DNA of 33,140 bases from Parabacteroides goldsteinii (GCF_015550595.1 NZ_JADNBB010000049.1:1-33140), one strand, 5' to 3'; shown: positions 25,097-33,140, numbered from the stretch's first letter. Translations and numbers: made by a program. The notes: generated by a model from the sequence alone, not told the origin.

Positions 25097-26158
25097 ATGA
25101 AGAAGATATTATCCATATTACTGCCACTTTTGCTTTTATGCATTTCTTGTATACGTGATGTCGTGCTGAAACTCGATCCGGTGCCTCCGGTATTGGTGTT
25201 GAATGCGTCTATCACACCTGAACGCGAGGTGGCTGCATTTCTTTCGAAAAGCTGGTTTTTACTGGATAGTGTTCCTGAATGCGATCTTCCTGATAAGGGA
25301 GTGAAGATAGATGTGTATGTAAATGATACTTTCCGTGGCAGTATGCAACGTTCGGATAATCCGGCTGACAGTACCGAATACAAAGGACAGTTTAAGTTGT
25401 CCGGTTGCCATGTAAAGGCTGGTGATAAAGTGAGGTTGGAAGCCGGGGCATCCGGTTTCGATCCGGTAGCGGCAGAGACGGTGATCCCTCAGAAGACGGA
25501 TATTATTTTACTCGACACAGTGGGATTTCTCAAACCGAATTCTTTTAGCTCTCATCTTTTAAGGATGTATATTACGTTGCACGATAAACCTGCTGAACGT
25601 AATTACTATCGTCTGGTTGTGGAACAATTGGTTGAATTTCATAAAGGTGACAGTGTGATGTGGGTGAGTACGTTTTGTGATGAAACATGGAGAAATACCA
25701 TTACCGGTGATGATCTGGTGGATACTTTTGATAATTTCTCTTTTTACGGTTTTCGGTTGACTTATGACGATCCGGTATTCCAACCCGATATTCCTTCACT
25801 AGCTTATTATGACGGCCCTTATTGCCGAGGTATTTTCCCGGATGACTTGTTTAATGGAAAGGATTATACGGTGACAGCTTCGTTCACTCCCAATTATTCA
25901 TTTGTCACCGACACCTTGTCGGCCACCGTACATTACGATGTCCATCTTTTGTCGATTTCGGAGGCTTATTATAACTATCTGAAAGTGATCCGTAACTTCT
26001 TCATCCCGTTAGGGGATGCTAACATGGATGCTTTGCTGGAACCCACTTCCACCTATTCAAACGTAACCGACGGCTTCGGTGTTGTGACTGGCTATCAGAA
26101 ATCGACACGTCGCATCACCATGCCCATCGGCAGTGTGCCCCCTTATTACGAATGGTAA
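25097..26158 (+). CDS. DUF4249-type surface lipoprotein, partner of the TonB-dependent receptor
   Basis: 353 aa from ATG 25097; the frame is open further upstream but only inside the receptor gene, and the lipoprotein signal (MKKILSILLPLLLLCISC, Cys18) starts here. The sequence begins with the family pattern of a short R/D segment followed by PVLVLNASI...EVAAFLSKSWF, then beta-rich DUF4249 features (VKIDVYVNDTFRGS, AGDKVRLEAGASGFDPVAAETVIP). In Bacteroidetes DUF4249 proteins are regularly encoded next to STN TonB-dependent receptors and are assumed to act as surface lipoprotein partners; the biochemical role is not established. The paralogue at 29942 follows the second receptor in the same way. 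Its stop is only four bases from the end of the convergent small gene. Confidence 0.86.
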   Translation: MKKILSILLPLLLLCISCIRDVVLKLDPVPPVLVLNASITPEREVAAFLSKSWFLLDSVPECDLPDKGVKIDVYVNDTFRGSMQRSDNPADSTEYKGQFKLSGCHVKAGDKVRLEAGASGFDPVAAETVIPQKTDIILLDTVGFLKPNSFSSHLLRMYITLHDKPAERNYYRLVVEQLVEFHKGDSVMWVSTFCDETWRNTITGDDLVDTFDNFSFYGFRLTYDDPVFQPDIPSLAYYDGPYCRGIFPDDLFNGKDYTVTASFTPNYSFVTDTLSATVHYDVHLLSISEAYYNYLKVIRNFFIPLGDANMDALLEPTSTYSNVTDGFGVVTGYQKSTRRITMPIGSVPPYYEW

Positions 26159-26162
26159 GTAC

Positions 26163-26354
26163 TTATACCATCGAGGGGTGCAGTTTTTTATAGTTTTCTA
26201 TGCGAATCGCTCTTTCTTCGGGGGAAAGATGGGCAGGAAGTTCAATCGTCGTCCTTGGGCTGATAGCTATAAGAACCACTTCGCCTACGCTTTTTTTATA
26301 CTCTTTCAGTGAATTCTCTATTAGCTGGTTTGTTAAACTTCTTTCTGATCGCAT
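26163..26354 (-). CDS. Small uncharacterised protein downstream of the cold-shock gene
   Basis: 63 aa. I do not recognise a named family. The composition is protein-like rather than shadow-like: a polar N-terminal helix (SLTNQLIENSLKEYKKSVGE), a short strand (VVLIAISPRTTIELPAHL), and a charged C-terminal helix (SPEERAIRIENYKKLH). No signal peptide or membrane helix is present, so it is cytoplasmic. It begins 27 bases after the cold-shock gene stop on the same strand, so it is likely co-transcribed. Its 3' end nearly touches that of the DUF4249 gene on the other strand. Similar small proteins occur in Bacteroidales by my recollection, without known function. Confidence 0.7.
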   Translation of the reverse strand: MRSERSLTNQLIENSLKEYKKSVGEVVLIAISPRTTIELPAHLSPEERAIRIENYKKLHPSMV

Positions 26355-26381
26355 ATTCTTTTCTTATTAAATGATTGTTTA

Positions 26382-26864
26382 TTAATCTTCTGATGCCTCT
26401 TCTACGGCGGGTAATTCGTTTTCCAGGCGAATGTTGATCGCATTCATGCCTTTCATGCCGCGTTCGAGGTCGAATGTAACGATATCCCCTTCGGTAATTG
26501 CCGAAGACAAGATATTGTTTACATGGAAAAAATATCTTTCCCCATTTGATAGTTCTTTGATAAAACCGAATCCTTTAGAGGTATTGAAGAAGTCTACTTT
26601 TCCTTTTAGGATAACCGGTTCCTCTTTCTCTTTTTTAGGTACCGATATCAGTATCTCTTCCTGTTTAATCTCTTCTTTTTTGACATTTTCTTCCGGTGGA
26701 GTCGAGGTAATCACCCCATTCTCATCAACATAAGCAATCATGTCTTCGAAGCTGTTCGCTTTAGGAGATAGTTTTCTTTCTTCTTTCTTTTTTTGTTTTT
26801 CTGCTCGTTTTGCGAGTCTCTTTTTTTCATTTTCACGTTTGTCTACGGTAACGGATCTTGCCAT
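26382..26864 (-). CDS. Cold-shock-domain RNA-binding protein with charged N-terminal extension
   Basis: 160 aa. The C-terminal cold-shock domain (about 86-147) has RNP1 KGFGFI (97-102) and RNP2 YFFHV (111-115), which contact single-stranded RNA or DNA. The N-terminal 85 residues are an extension: a Lys/Arg/Glu-rich coiled segment (about 6-35), a conserved-looking SFEDMIAYVDENGVITSTPP stretch (38-57), and a second charged linker. Bacteroidales carry this longer form beside the classical short CspA type. It probably acts as an RNA chaperone or translation regulator. A -7 box on the minus strand lies about 130 bases upstream, giving a long leader as is common for cold-shock mRNAs. It is followed by a small gene likely in the same transcript. 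Confidence 0.9.
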   Translation of the reverse strand: MARSVTVDKRENEKKRLAKRAEKQKKKEERKLSPKANSFEDMIAYVDENGVITSTPPEENVKKEEIKQEEILISVPKKEKEEPVILKGKVDFFNTSKGFGFIKELSNGERYFFHVNNILSSAITEGDIVTFDLERGMKGMNAINIRLENELPAVEEASED

Positions 26865-26995
26865 GTAGCTAATAATTTTATTATAAGATAAATACTAATT
26901 CGGAGTAAGGTGTAGAATTAAAGGAGAGGCCTGCTTAATATAATGTGTAAATAAGGAGAACTGTGCAATAATGATTCGTAACTCTAACTCTTTCA

Positions 26996-27003
26996 CAAAG
27001 ATA
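26996..27003 (-). promoter_or_regulatory. Probable -7 box for the cold-shock gene
   Basis: On the minus strand this reads TATCTTTG, an exact TAnnTTTG match. Transcription would start near 26989, giving a leader of about 125 bases before the ATG at 26864. No clear -33 TTTG is seen. Confidence 0.52.
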
Positions 27004-27102
27004 AGAAAATAAATCGAAGAATCCTTTTTTCTGTATAGATTTAAAAATAAGATACAATAGTTGGCATATATTAGTGGGACGGGGATTCTCGATTTATTCT
27101 GT

Positions 27103-27110
27103 TATTTTTG
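27103..27110 (+). promoter_or_regulatory. Probable -7 box for the second receptor operon
   Basis: TATTTTTG matches TAnnTTTG, 55 bases before ATG 27165. The -33 element is not obvious. It is divergent from the cold-shock promoter. An ATAGGGGT element at 27120-27127 just downstream is also found at 20720-20727, before the barrel gene. Confidence 0.5.
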
Positions 27111-27164
27111 TCCTGCCCGATAGGGGTATTTCCGGAAATCCAGTCTAAAGGATAGATATCAACA

Positions 27165-29924
27165 ATGAGTAAGATGAAAAAAGTATCCCCTGCAAAATTA
27201 TTTGCCCGTGTTACAATGGTTGTGATGATGATGATGATTGCTTTGTCCGCCCTCCAGGCGCAGACAAGAGGTGCGGATGAAACACGGAAGGTTACGTTGA
27301 ATATGCAGAAGGCTTCCATGCGGGAAATTCTCGACGAGATCCAGAAGCAGACCGGGGTAACCTTTTCCTATGAATCATCTTTGTTGAAAGAGCTTCCGAA
27401 AACCAGCTTCAAAGCAGAGAGTGAGGCATTACCGGATTGTCTGGAGCGTTTATTCGCAAATCTGCCGGTAGTGTATAAGTTGACAGGAAACGTGGTGATC
27501 CTGAAGCGTAAACCAAAGCAGGTAACGGTCAGTGGTTTTGTGCGTGATGCGAAATCCGCCGAATCCCTGATCGGGGCCTCGGTTTATGAAGCTAATACCC
27601 GGATGGGGACGGCTTCTAATAATTTCGGCTTTTTCAGTTTGACGCTGCCGGCTGGAGATGTAACGGTCTTGGCATCATATATAGGATATGGCAGCCGTCA
27701 GTTTAATTTGGGGAAACTCGATAAGGATACTGTGCTGACTATAGAACTGACTCCCACTGCGGCTTTGGAGGAAGTTGTTATTTTAGGGACCAGTACCAGT
27801 AAGCAATCGGTATTGAGTACCCAGATGGGAGCTTTGGAGATAAACCAGCAAACGATCCGTTCGACACCAACCATGTTCGGAGAGGCGGATATCATAAAAA
27901 CATTGCAACTTACGCCCGGTGTGTCATCGGGGACGGAAGGTACAGCCGGAATGTATGTTCGCGGTGGTAATGTAGATGAGAATTTGTTCCTGATAGACGG
28001 TAATCCGGTGTATCAGATCAATCATATCGGAGGAATCTTTTCCGCCTTTAACCCGGAGGCGGTTAGCGGAATGGACTTTTTCAAATCGGGCTTCCCCTCG
28101 CGTTATGGTGGGCGGCTTTCGTCGGTAGTGGATGTGCATATGAAAGAAGGAAATATGAAGGAATATCATGGAAGTGCAACACTAGGTTTGATTTCTGGTA
28201 ATTTGAATTTTGAAGGGCCGATCATCAAAGACCGTACTTCGTTCAATATTGCGTTGCGACGTACCTGGCTCGATGTGCTTTCTGCTCCAGCTCTTGCCAT
28301 AGTTAATAAGGTCACGAAGAAGGAAGGTATTAAAACACGGGCACGCTATGCTTTCCATGATTTGAACTTGAAAGTGAATCACATCTTCAATGACCGTAGC
28401 CGTATGTATTTCACGCTGTATAACGGAAATGACGTGTTGAAAGGCGGAAGTACGGATTTCCCTTCGAAGGATAGCGAGGATAACTACAATTATGATACTG
28501 ATCTCTCTATGCGTTGGGGGAATATCATGGCGACAGCCGGTTGGACGTATGTGTTTAATAACCGTTTGTTTGGTAAGGTTTCAGGTGTTTTTACTCGCTA
28601 TCATTCAAAGTTGAGAAGTACTACACATGATGTGTCGGGGATTGAAGGAGAGGAGGATTATTACGATTCGTTTAGCGAGAACACGACGAATACGGGTATT
28701 ATGGACTTGGGATTGCGTACTTCATTTGACTATTTGCCGACTTCTTCACATCATGTTCGTTTTGGGGGAGATTATCTGGTACATCGTTTCAGACCTGAAT
28801 ATAATCATTCGGTGGCTTATGACAAGAGTGAAGGAACATTGACAGAGATCAATAAAGAATATGCCAACGACCTGTTATGGGGACACGAAGCTGGTGTGTT
28901 TGCAGAAGACGACTGGTCGCTGTCGGAAGCTGTGCGTGTGAATGCCGGTCTGCGTTTCAGTTTGTTCAATGTGCAGGGAAAGACGTATACGGGGCTTGAA
29001 CCTCGCGTGTCTTTTCGTTGGTTGATGGATAAAAACCTAAGTTTCAAAGCTTCTTATTCACGTATGAATCAGTATGTACACCTGATAAGCAATAGCTTTA
29101 TCAGTCTGCCTACCGATGCCTGGATGCCAGTCACACGGAAGCTGAAGCCGCTGATCAGTGATCAGGTTTCTGCCGGTTTCTACTATGATCTCAATAAAAC
29201 ATACAACTTTTCGGTAGAAGGATATTATAAGACGTTGGATAACCTGCTGGAATATAACGACGGACACACCTTCACACCTTCTTATCTGGATTGGGAGAAT
29301 AAGCTGACTGCTGGTGAAGGACGCTCGTATGGAGCCGAATTTATGGTACGCAAAGAAACTGGACGTACGACGGGATGGATCGGTTATGGTCTTTCCTGGG
29401 CAGATCGTCAGTTTGACGAATTGAATCAAGGCAAACGTTTCCCCGCTCGTTTTGACAACCGGCATAAATTGAATATCGTTGTAATGCATAAGATCTCACC
29501 CAAAGTAGAAATATCTGCTGCCTGGTCGTATGCGTCGGGCAATCATGTGACGCTGTCGCTGGAAGAATACGAGGAAAGCGGAGGTCTTAATCCACGTCCG
29601 GGAGATAATTACTATGGGTACGATTATCCTTACTCACATGAACCGATCAATTACTATGAAGGACGTAACAATTACCAGTTACCGGCTTATCATCGTCTGG
29701 ACTTGGGGATCAAGATTTACCGTCCCAAGAAGAAAGGACGGATGGGGATATGGACAATCAGCGTCTATAATGTTTATTCGAGGATGAATCCGTTTATGGT
29801 TTACAAGAGTGACAAAAAAGTGGCGGATCCTGATAGCCAATATGGCTATAAGTATGTGCCGGCATTCAAAACAATAGGATTTATGCCTATTATTCCTTCC
29901 ATCTCTTACACGTATAAATTCTGA
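27165..29924 (+). CDS. TonB-dependent outer-membrane receptor with STN signalling domain (paralogue)
   Basis: 919 aa. The signal peptide ends at ALQAQ (about 33). The domain order is the same as in the receptor at 22396: STN at about 43-118 (LNMQKASMREILDEIQKQTG), carboxypeptidase-regulatory-like domain (TVSGFVRDAKSAESLIGASV), plug (VRGGNVDENLFLIDGNPVYQ, SRYGGRLSSVVDV), and barrel ending ISYTYKF. Long stretches align by eye with the first receptor, for example the MNQY-x-HL-x-SNS segment and the FDNRHK/YDNRHK segment; variation is greatest in the extracellular loops. Its stop overlaps the first possible ATG of the DUF4249 partner gene. No sigma/anti-sigma genes accompany it, so it may share the FecI/FecR pair upstream or may signal through another one. 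The ligand is unknown. Confidence 0.94.
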   Translation: MSKMKKVSPAKLFARVTMVVMMMMIALSALQAQTRGADETRKVTLNMQKASMREILDEIQKQTGVTFSYESSLLKELPKTSFKAESEALPDCLERLFANLPVVYKLTGNVVILKRKPKQVTVSGFVRDAKSAESLIGASVYEANTRMGTASNNFGFFSLTLPAGDVTVLASYIGYGSRQFNLGKLDKDTVLTIELTPTAALEEVVILGTSTSKQSVLSTQMGALEINQQTIRSTPTMFGEADIIKTLQLTPGVSSGTEGTAGMYVRGGNVDENLFLIDGNPVYQINHIGGIFSAFNPEAVSGMDFFKSGFPSRYGGRLSSVVDVHMKEGNMKEYHGSATLGLISGNLNFEGPIIKDRTSFNIALRRTWLDVLSAPALAIVNKVTKKEGIKTRARYAFHDLNLKVNHIFNDRSRMYFTLYNGNDVLKGGSTDFPSKDSEDNYNYDTDLSMRWGNIMATAGWTYVFNNRLFGKVSGVFTRYHSKLRSTTHDVSGIEGEEDYYDSFSENTTNTGIMDLGLRTSFDYLPTSSHHVRFGGDYLVHRFRPEYNHSVAYDKSEGTLTEINKEYANDLLWGHEAGVFAEDDWSLSEAVRVNAGLRFSLFNVQGKTYTGLEPRVSFRWLMDKNLSFKASYSRMNQYVHLISNSFISLPTDAWMPVTRKLKPLISDQVSAGFYYDLNKTYNFSVEGYYKTLDNLLEYNDGHTFTPSYLDWENKLTAGEGRSYGAEFMVRKETGRTTGWIGYGLSWADRQFDELNQGKRFPARFDNRHKLNIVVMHKISPKVEISAAWSYASGNHVTLSLEEYEESGGLNPRPGDNYYGYDYPYSHEPINYYEGRNNYQLPAYHRLDLGIKIYRPKKKGRMGIWTISVYNVYSRMNPFMVYKSDKKVADPDSQYGYKYVPAFKTIGFMPIIPSISYTYKF

Positions 29925-29941
29925 TGATTATGATAGTAAAT

Positions 29942-30946
29942 ATGAAACCTGTTTTATTCCTGTGTATTCTGTTGCTGGCCTCTTCCTGTATGAAAGAGAT
30001 CGATCTCGAGCATATGCGACCGGCTCCTAAACTTGTACTTAACAGTGTGGCTTCCAACGGAGAGATACTGAAAGCTTCTTTGTCGCGTACTTGGTTTTAT
30101 ACGGATGGAAAGCCGAATCAACTTTTAGAAGCCCGGATAGGGCTGTATGTAAACGATCAGTTTAAGGAGGAAATGAGCTTGAATATGGATGCAAACGATT
30201 ACTATTCCTTCGGCAATTATGTAGCGTCTTACATTCCTGTATCGGGCGATAAGGTGAGGATAGAAGTCGAGAAGGGCGGGTTTAATAGTCTGCTTGCCGA
30301 AACAACGGTGCCTTACAAACCTGAATTGATCTCTTTGAAGGCGGAAAGTTTCATTAGAGATGACTACTATGGTTCTACACAAAGTCGTTTTAAAATAACA
30401 TTTCGGGATGAACCGACTGTCGGCAACTGTTATCTTATCATGGTTTACAGGGGAGAACCTCATTATGAGTATGACGATTATGAAGCACCTCCTATCTACC
30501 AAGACGAGTATTATTGGCATAAAGAATATGTGGATTATAGCTCTGATCCGGTGTTCGAGAATAAGATATCTATCTTGGATAAAGTGATGGGGAATGATTG
30601 GCTGTCGGGGGGTGGTGGGCGACCTTTCTCTGACGAATTATTCAATGGTAAAGAATACACTATGACATTGAAGGGTAACTCTTCATATGGTTATAACCCA
30701 GGCTATCCCTATCTAGAAGAGCGCTTGCCCGACTCGGTTAGGGTGTATCTGTATACGATTACCGAGCCTTATTATAAATACCTGTCCGCACTGACATCTT
30801 TATATGACGGTTCACTAAATAATGATCTGGCCGATATCGGTTTGGCAGAACCTGTCCGTGTATTTTGTAATATCGATGGTGGATTAGGTATCTTAGGAGC
30901 AGCTTGTGTGGATAGCCTTACCGTTGTTGTTCCAAAAGCAAACTAA
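29942..30946 (+). CDS. DUF4249-type surface lipoprotein, partner of the second receptor
   Basis: 334 aa from ATG 29942, where a lipoprotein signal begins (MKPVLFLCILLLASSC, Cys16). ATG 29924, which overlaps the receptor stop, and ATG 29930 are in frame and would add six or four residues. It shows the same pattern as its paralogue at 25097: a PKLVLNSVASNGEILKASLS segment after the Cys, VYVND/LYVNDQF, SGDKVRIEVEKGGFNSLLAETTVP, and LFNGKEYTMTL near the C-terminus. It differs by a Tyr/Asp-rich insertion in the middle (YEYDDYEAPPIYQDEYYWHKEY). It is presumed to be a surface lipoprotein working with the receptor. The last 29 bases of the gene overlap the 3' end of the convergent gene on the minus strand. 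Confidence 0.86.
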   Translation: MKPVLFLCILLLASSCMKEIDLEHMRPAPKLVLNSVASNGEILKASLSRTWFYTDGKPNQLLEARIGLYVNDQFKEEMSLNMDANDYYSFGNYVASYIPVSGDKVRIEVEKGGFNSLLAETTVPYKPELISLKAESFIRDDYYGSTQSRFKITFRDEPTVGNCYLIMVYRGEPHYEYDDYEAPPIYQDEYYWHKEYVDYSSDPVFENKISILDKVMGNDWLSGGGGRPFSDELFNGKEYTMTLKGNSSYGYNPGYPYLEERLPDSVRVYLYTITEPYYKYLSALTSLYDGSLNNDLADIGLAEPVRVFCNIDGGLGILGAACVDSLTVVVPKAN

Positions 30947-31817
30947 CCGGATAATGATCCGAAATCCCTTCCAGTTCCTCTCCGTTGTGAACTGCAGCAC
31001 CGATGCATTTGGGAGCCAAAGCCGGTGAAACCAGGATATAGTCCAATCGTTCGCCAAGCATTTTCAGGCGTGGATCGCCCCATTGCCATTCATATAAGGT
31101 GGCGGCGGGATACGACATCCGTTTTTCTGCCGGGACGAACATCTTGACGGGATCGGCAAAACCGATGGAGAGGAATTGGGACAATACCGAGTAGTCGAAC
31201 TGTTCACCACGCATATTGCCATATTCGGGATGACTCTTGTCCCATCCCTGCATATTCTGTCTGAGTTGGGTATGTGTTTCGACTTCGTCGGCATCGAAAG
31301 GGGAGTAGGCGTTGAAGTCGCCCATGACCATACAGGATTCGAGTTTGTTTTCGCGGATATATTGTGTGATCGCTTCAGCCTCTTTCAAGCGGTATTTCCA
31401 TTCGAACGGGCTGAGGTGCGTAACGATAATATCCAATCCGTAAGTTTGCGCATGCAACATACCATGCCAAAATCCTTCCACCTGCTTCTTGACTACATCG
31501 ATGGGTTTACGGGAAGTAAGCCCTACCGGATAACCCTCTTCTTTCACGATGGCAACATACGGATGACCATAAGAAGCGGCCAGTGCCGAGAGGTCTTTCT
31601 CATTGATGCCGACAAGTTCCTCCAAGGCTACGATATCCGGCTTTTGCCGGTTCATCCATTCGGTGAAACGGGTCTGACGTGCCGCATCCTTTTCAAAACC
31701 GTTCCAGATATTGTATGAGATAACTTTTATACTATTTGGTGCCTTTTCCTGACTGATGCCTTTGAGTGCGAATAAAGAGAATAGAAGAAGCAAACCTAGT
31801 GTTTTCAATGTTTTCAT
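30918..31817 (-). CDS. Secreted endonuclease/exonuclease/phosphatase-family protein
   Basis: 299 aa with a signal peptide ending at GISQ (about 23). The fold's motifs are in order: SYNIWNG with Asn36, VALEE with Glu66/67 (metal), THLSP with His134, GDFNA with Asp167/Asn169, RLDYI, and SDHYPV with Asp287/His288 as the catalytic pair. The active site therefore looks complete. Members cleave phosphodiesters or phosphomonoesters (DNA, sphingomyelin, inositol phosphates); this substrate cannot be predicted. It lies 77 bases downstream of the GH130 gene on the same strand and may share its transcript. A TATCTTTA on the minus strand at 31855-31848, one base off the -7 consensus, could provide a weak promoter. 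Its stop lies inside the DUF4249 gene of the other strand. Confidence 0.9.
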   Translation of the reverse strand: MKTLKTLGLLLLFSLFALKGISQEKAPNSIKVISYNIWNGFEKDAARQTRFTEWMNRQKPDIVALEELVGINEKDLSALAASYGHPYVAIVKEEGYPVGLTSRKPIDVVKKQVEGFWHGMLHAQTYGLDIIVTHLSPFEWKYRLKEAEAITQYIRENKLESCMVMGDFNAYSPFDADEVETHTQLRQNMQGWDKSHPEYGNMRGEQFDYSVLSQFLSIGFADPVKMFVPAEKRMSYPAATLYEWQWGDPRLKMLGERLDYILVSPALAPKCIGAAVHNGEELEGISDHYPVSLLLEQQR

Positions 31818-31894
31818 GATAATTGTTCCCTAGTTTTATTGATCCGGTAAAGATAATAACTCTTTTTTTATTCTTACTCTAGACAGAGGGATAA

Positions 31895-33040
31895 TTATCC
31901 CCCTTCATATTGTTTGTTCCGGTCTATCAATTCATTGATCTTAGCCACCGAGGCAGCAGACCGCAGGCCGTCTTCCGGCGTATTCATACAGTAGTCGACG
32001 AGTAGTTCCACGGTCGAAACCGCTACATGCATCCGTGTATCGCAGGAGGCATAATAAATGAATACCGTTCCATCCTCATCGGCTATCCATCCGTTGGAGA
32101 ACAAAACGTTGGATACGTCACCTATACGTTCTTCCCCTTTCGGAGCCAAAAAATAGCCGCCGGGCTGTGCGATAACCTTTGTGGGGTCGTCCAGAGCCGT
32201 CATGTACAGATATAGTACATAACGAAGCCCGGCGGCACATGCCCTGACTCCGTGGGCCAGATGTAGCCAGCCTTCGGGAGTCTTGATGGGATGCGGACCT
32301 TCCCCGTTTTTTACTTCTTTGATTGTATGATAGTAGCGTTTATCGATAATTAATTCGGAGAGAACATTCGCATTTGCCATGTCATCTATTAATGCCCATC
32401 CGATACCGCCCCCGCTGCCGGCTGCAATAAAGCCATCTTGCGGACGGGTGTATAAAGCATATTTGCCGTATACAAACTCGGGATGCAGGACAACATTGCG
32501 CTGCTGGCTTCTGGTTACCAGATCCGGTAATCTTTCCCAATCGACCAGGTCTTTCGTACGGACAATTCCCGCTTTAGCCACGGCGGCCGACAGATCTCCC
32601 GGCGGTGCATCCGGATCATGCCGTTCACTGCAAAAGATACCATAAATCCAGCCGTCCTCGTGTGCCGTCAGGCGCATGTCGTATACGTTGGTTTCCTCCG
32701 GATCGATATCCGGCAAGTTTACCGGACGTTCCCAAAACCGGAAATTATCCACTCCGTTCGGACTTTCGGCAATGGCAAAGAATGATTTCCGGTCGCACCC
32801 TTCCACACGAACCATCAGCAGGTATTTCCCTTTCCATTTGATAGCCCCTGAGTTCATACAGGCGTTAACCCCGATCCGTTCGAGACAGAACGGATTGGTT
32901 GCCGGATTCATATCATACCGCCATTCCAGCGGGATATGGTCTTTGGTAACAACCGGGAATGTATATCGGCGAACGATGCCGTTCGTGTTTTCCGTTAGCG
33001 TATTGGGGCGTTGCAACAGGGCTTCCTGCTGCTGTTGCAA
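31895..33040 (-). CDS. GH130 glycoside phosphorylase, probable 4-O-beta-D-mannosyl-D-glucose phosphorylase
   Basis: 381 aa if the TTG at 33040 is the start. GH130 enzymes cleave beta-1,4-mannosyl-glucose with phosphate to give mannose 1-phosphate and glucose, the last cytoplasmic step of mannan use in Bacteroidetes. No signal peptide is present. Strongly conserved stretches are [59 protein letters not shown] with Asp121 as the likely general acid, [31 protein letters not shown] and [15 protein letters not shown], matching the MGP subgroup. The start is odd: no ATG or GTG occurs in frame before Met44, yet the frame is open back to a TGA at 33073-33071 and the extra codons look like the normal N-terminus. 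No mannanase, epimerase or transporter gene accompanies it here. Confidence 0.9.
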   Translation of the reverse strand: MQQQQEALLQRPNTLTENTNGIVRRYTFPVVTKDHIPLEWRYDMNPATNPFCLERIGVNACMNSGAIKWKGKYLLMVRVEGCDRKSFFAIAESPNGVDNFRFWERPVNLPDIDPEETNVYDMRLTAHEDGWIYGIFCSERHDPDAPPGDLSAAVAKAGIVRTKDLVDWERLPDLVTRSQQRNVVLHPEFVYGKYALYTRPQDGFIAAGSGGGIGWALIDDMANANVLSELIIDKRYYHTIKEVKNGEGPHPIKTPEGWLHLAHGVRACAAGLRYVLYLYMTALDDPTKVIAQPGGYFLAPKGEERIGDVSNVLFSNGWIADEDGTVFIYYASCDTRMHVAVSTVELLVDYCMNTPEDGLRSAASVAKINELIDRNKQYEGG

Positions 33041-33140
33041 CGCATGTAGTTTTTGTTTAAAGACTTGAGTTCAACTTATAAATGCAACTTTTTGGGTGCG
33101 GATAATAAGCAATAAAAACATTTATTTTTCAGAGAGGAAA
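33041..33140 (-). other. Upstream region of the GH130 gene at the window edge
   Basis: An A/T-rich stretch with no TAnnTTTG match on the minus strand. The reading frame of the GH130 gene continues through 33041-33070 without a standard start codon. Nothing else is seen. Confidence 0.5.

Noticed and set aside
26152-26171. Inverted repeat ATGGT...ACCAT at the end of the first DUF4249 gene as a terminator
   Set aside because: The stem is short with a bulge and no T-run follows directly on either strand.
31888-31901. Perfect palindrome GGGATAATTATCCC over the GH130 stop codon as a terminator
   Set aside because: On the minus strand it is followed by purine-rich sequence, not a T-run; it may be chance in A/T-rich DNA.

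Overview
The window looks like the chromosome of a gut Bacteroidales bacterium, Parabacteroides- or Bacteroides-like. The signs are several promoters with the TAnnTTTG -7 box, ATG starts in A/T-rich leaders without Shine-Dalgarno sequences, many lipoprotein signal peptides, serine-type sulfatases, STN-domain TonB-dependent receptors under a FecI/FecR-type switch, and a Bacteroidetes-style GH130 phosphorylase. Assignments are from motifs and family knowledge read by eye; no database search was run.

Positions 1-18844 form a glycan-degradation locus on the + strand. After the tail of an upstream gene come a GH29 fucosidase, an unrecognised 822-aa lipoprotein, an S1 sulfatase, two tandem sialate O-acetylesterase-like SGNH proteins (the first with an extra alpha/beta-hydrolase domain), a lipoprotein metallophosphoesterase and a double-SGNH esterase. 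These are tightly spaced and probably one operon. New promoters then precede a second GH29 with C-terminal binding modules, a GH95 fucosidase and a second S1 sulfatase. The set fits stripping of fucose, sulfate and O-acyl groups from a decorated glycan such as mucin O-glycans or a fucose-rich sulfated polysaccharide. No SusC/SusD pair or local regulator for this set is visible, so the locus either continues to the left or depends on transport encoded elsewhere.

Housekeeping trpS (18890-19945) ends in a strong terminator. It is followed by a signalling/uptake operon: ECF sigma factor, a small outer-membrane barrel with a Tyr/Gly-rich loop, FecR-type anti-sigma factor, STN TonB-dependent receptor and DUF4249 lipoprotein. 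A cold-shock-domain protein and a small protein lie on the opposite strand. A second, paralogous receptor + DUF4249 pair follows at 27165-30946 without its own sigma/anti-sigma genes. The window closes with minus-strand genes: a GH130 mannosylglucose phosphorylase-like gene and a secreted endonuclease/exonuclease/phosphatase-family protein.

The main unexplained items are a 4 x 21-bp array of quasi-palindromic repeats (17211-17304) in the probable leader of the second sulfatase, with arms that appear to co-vary; the unrecognised 822-aa lipoprotein with an internally repeated module; a sialate O-acetylesterase fusion whose added hydrolase domain seems to lack its usual histidine; a promoter embedded in a terminator hairpin; and a GH130 gene without an ATG or GTG start.
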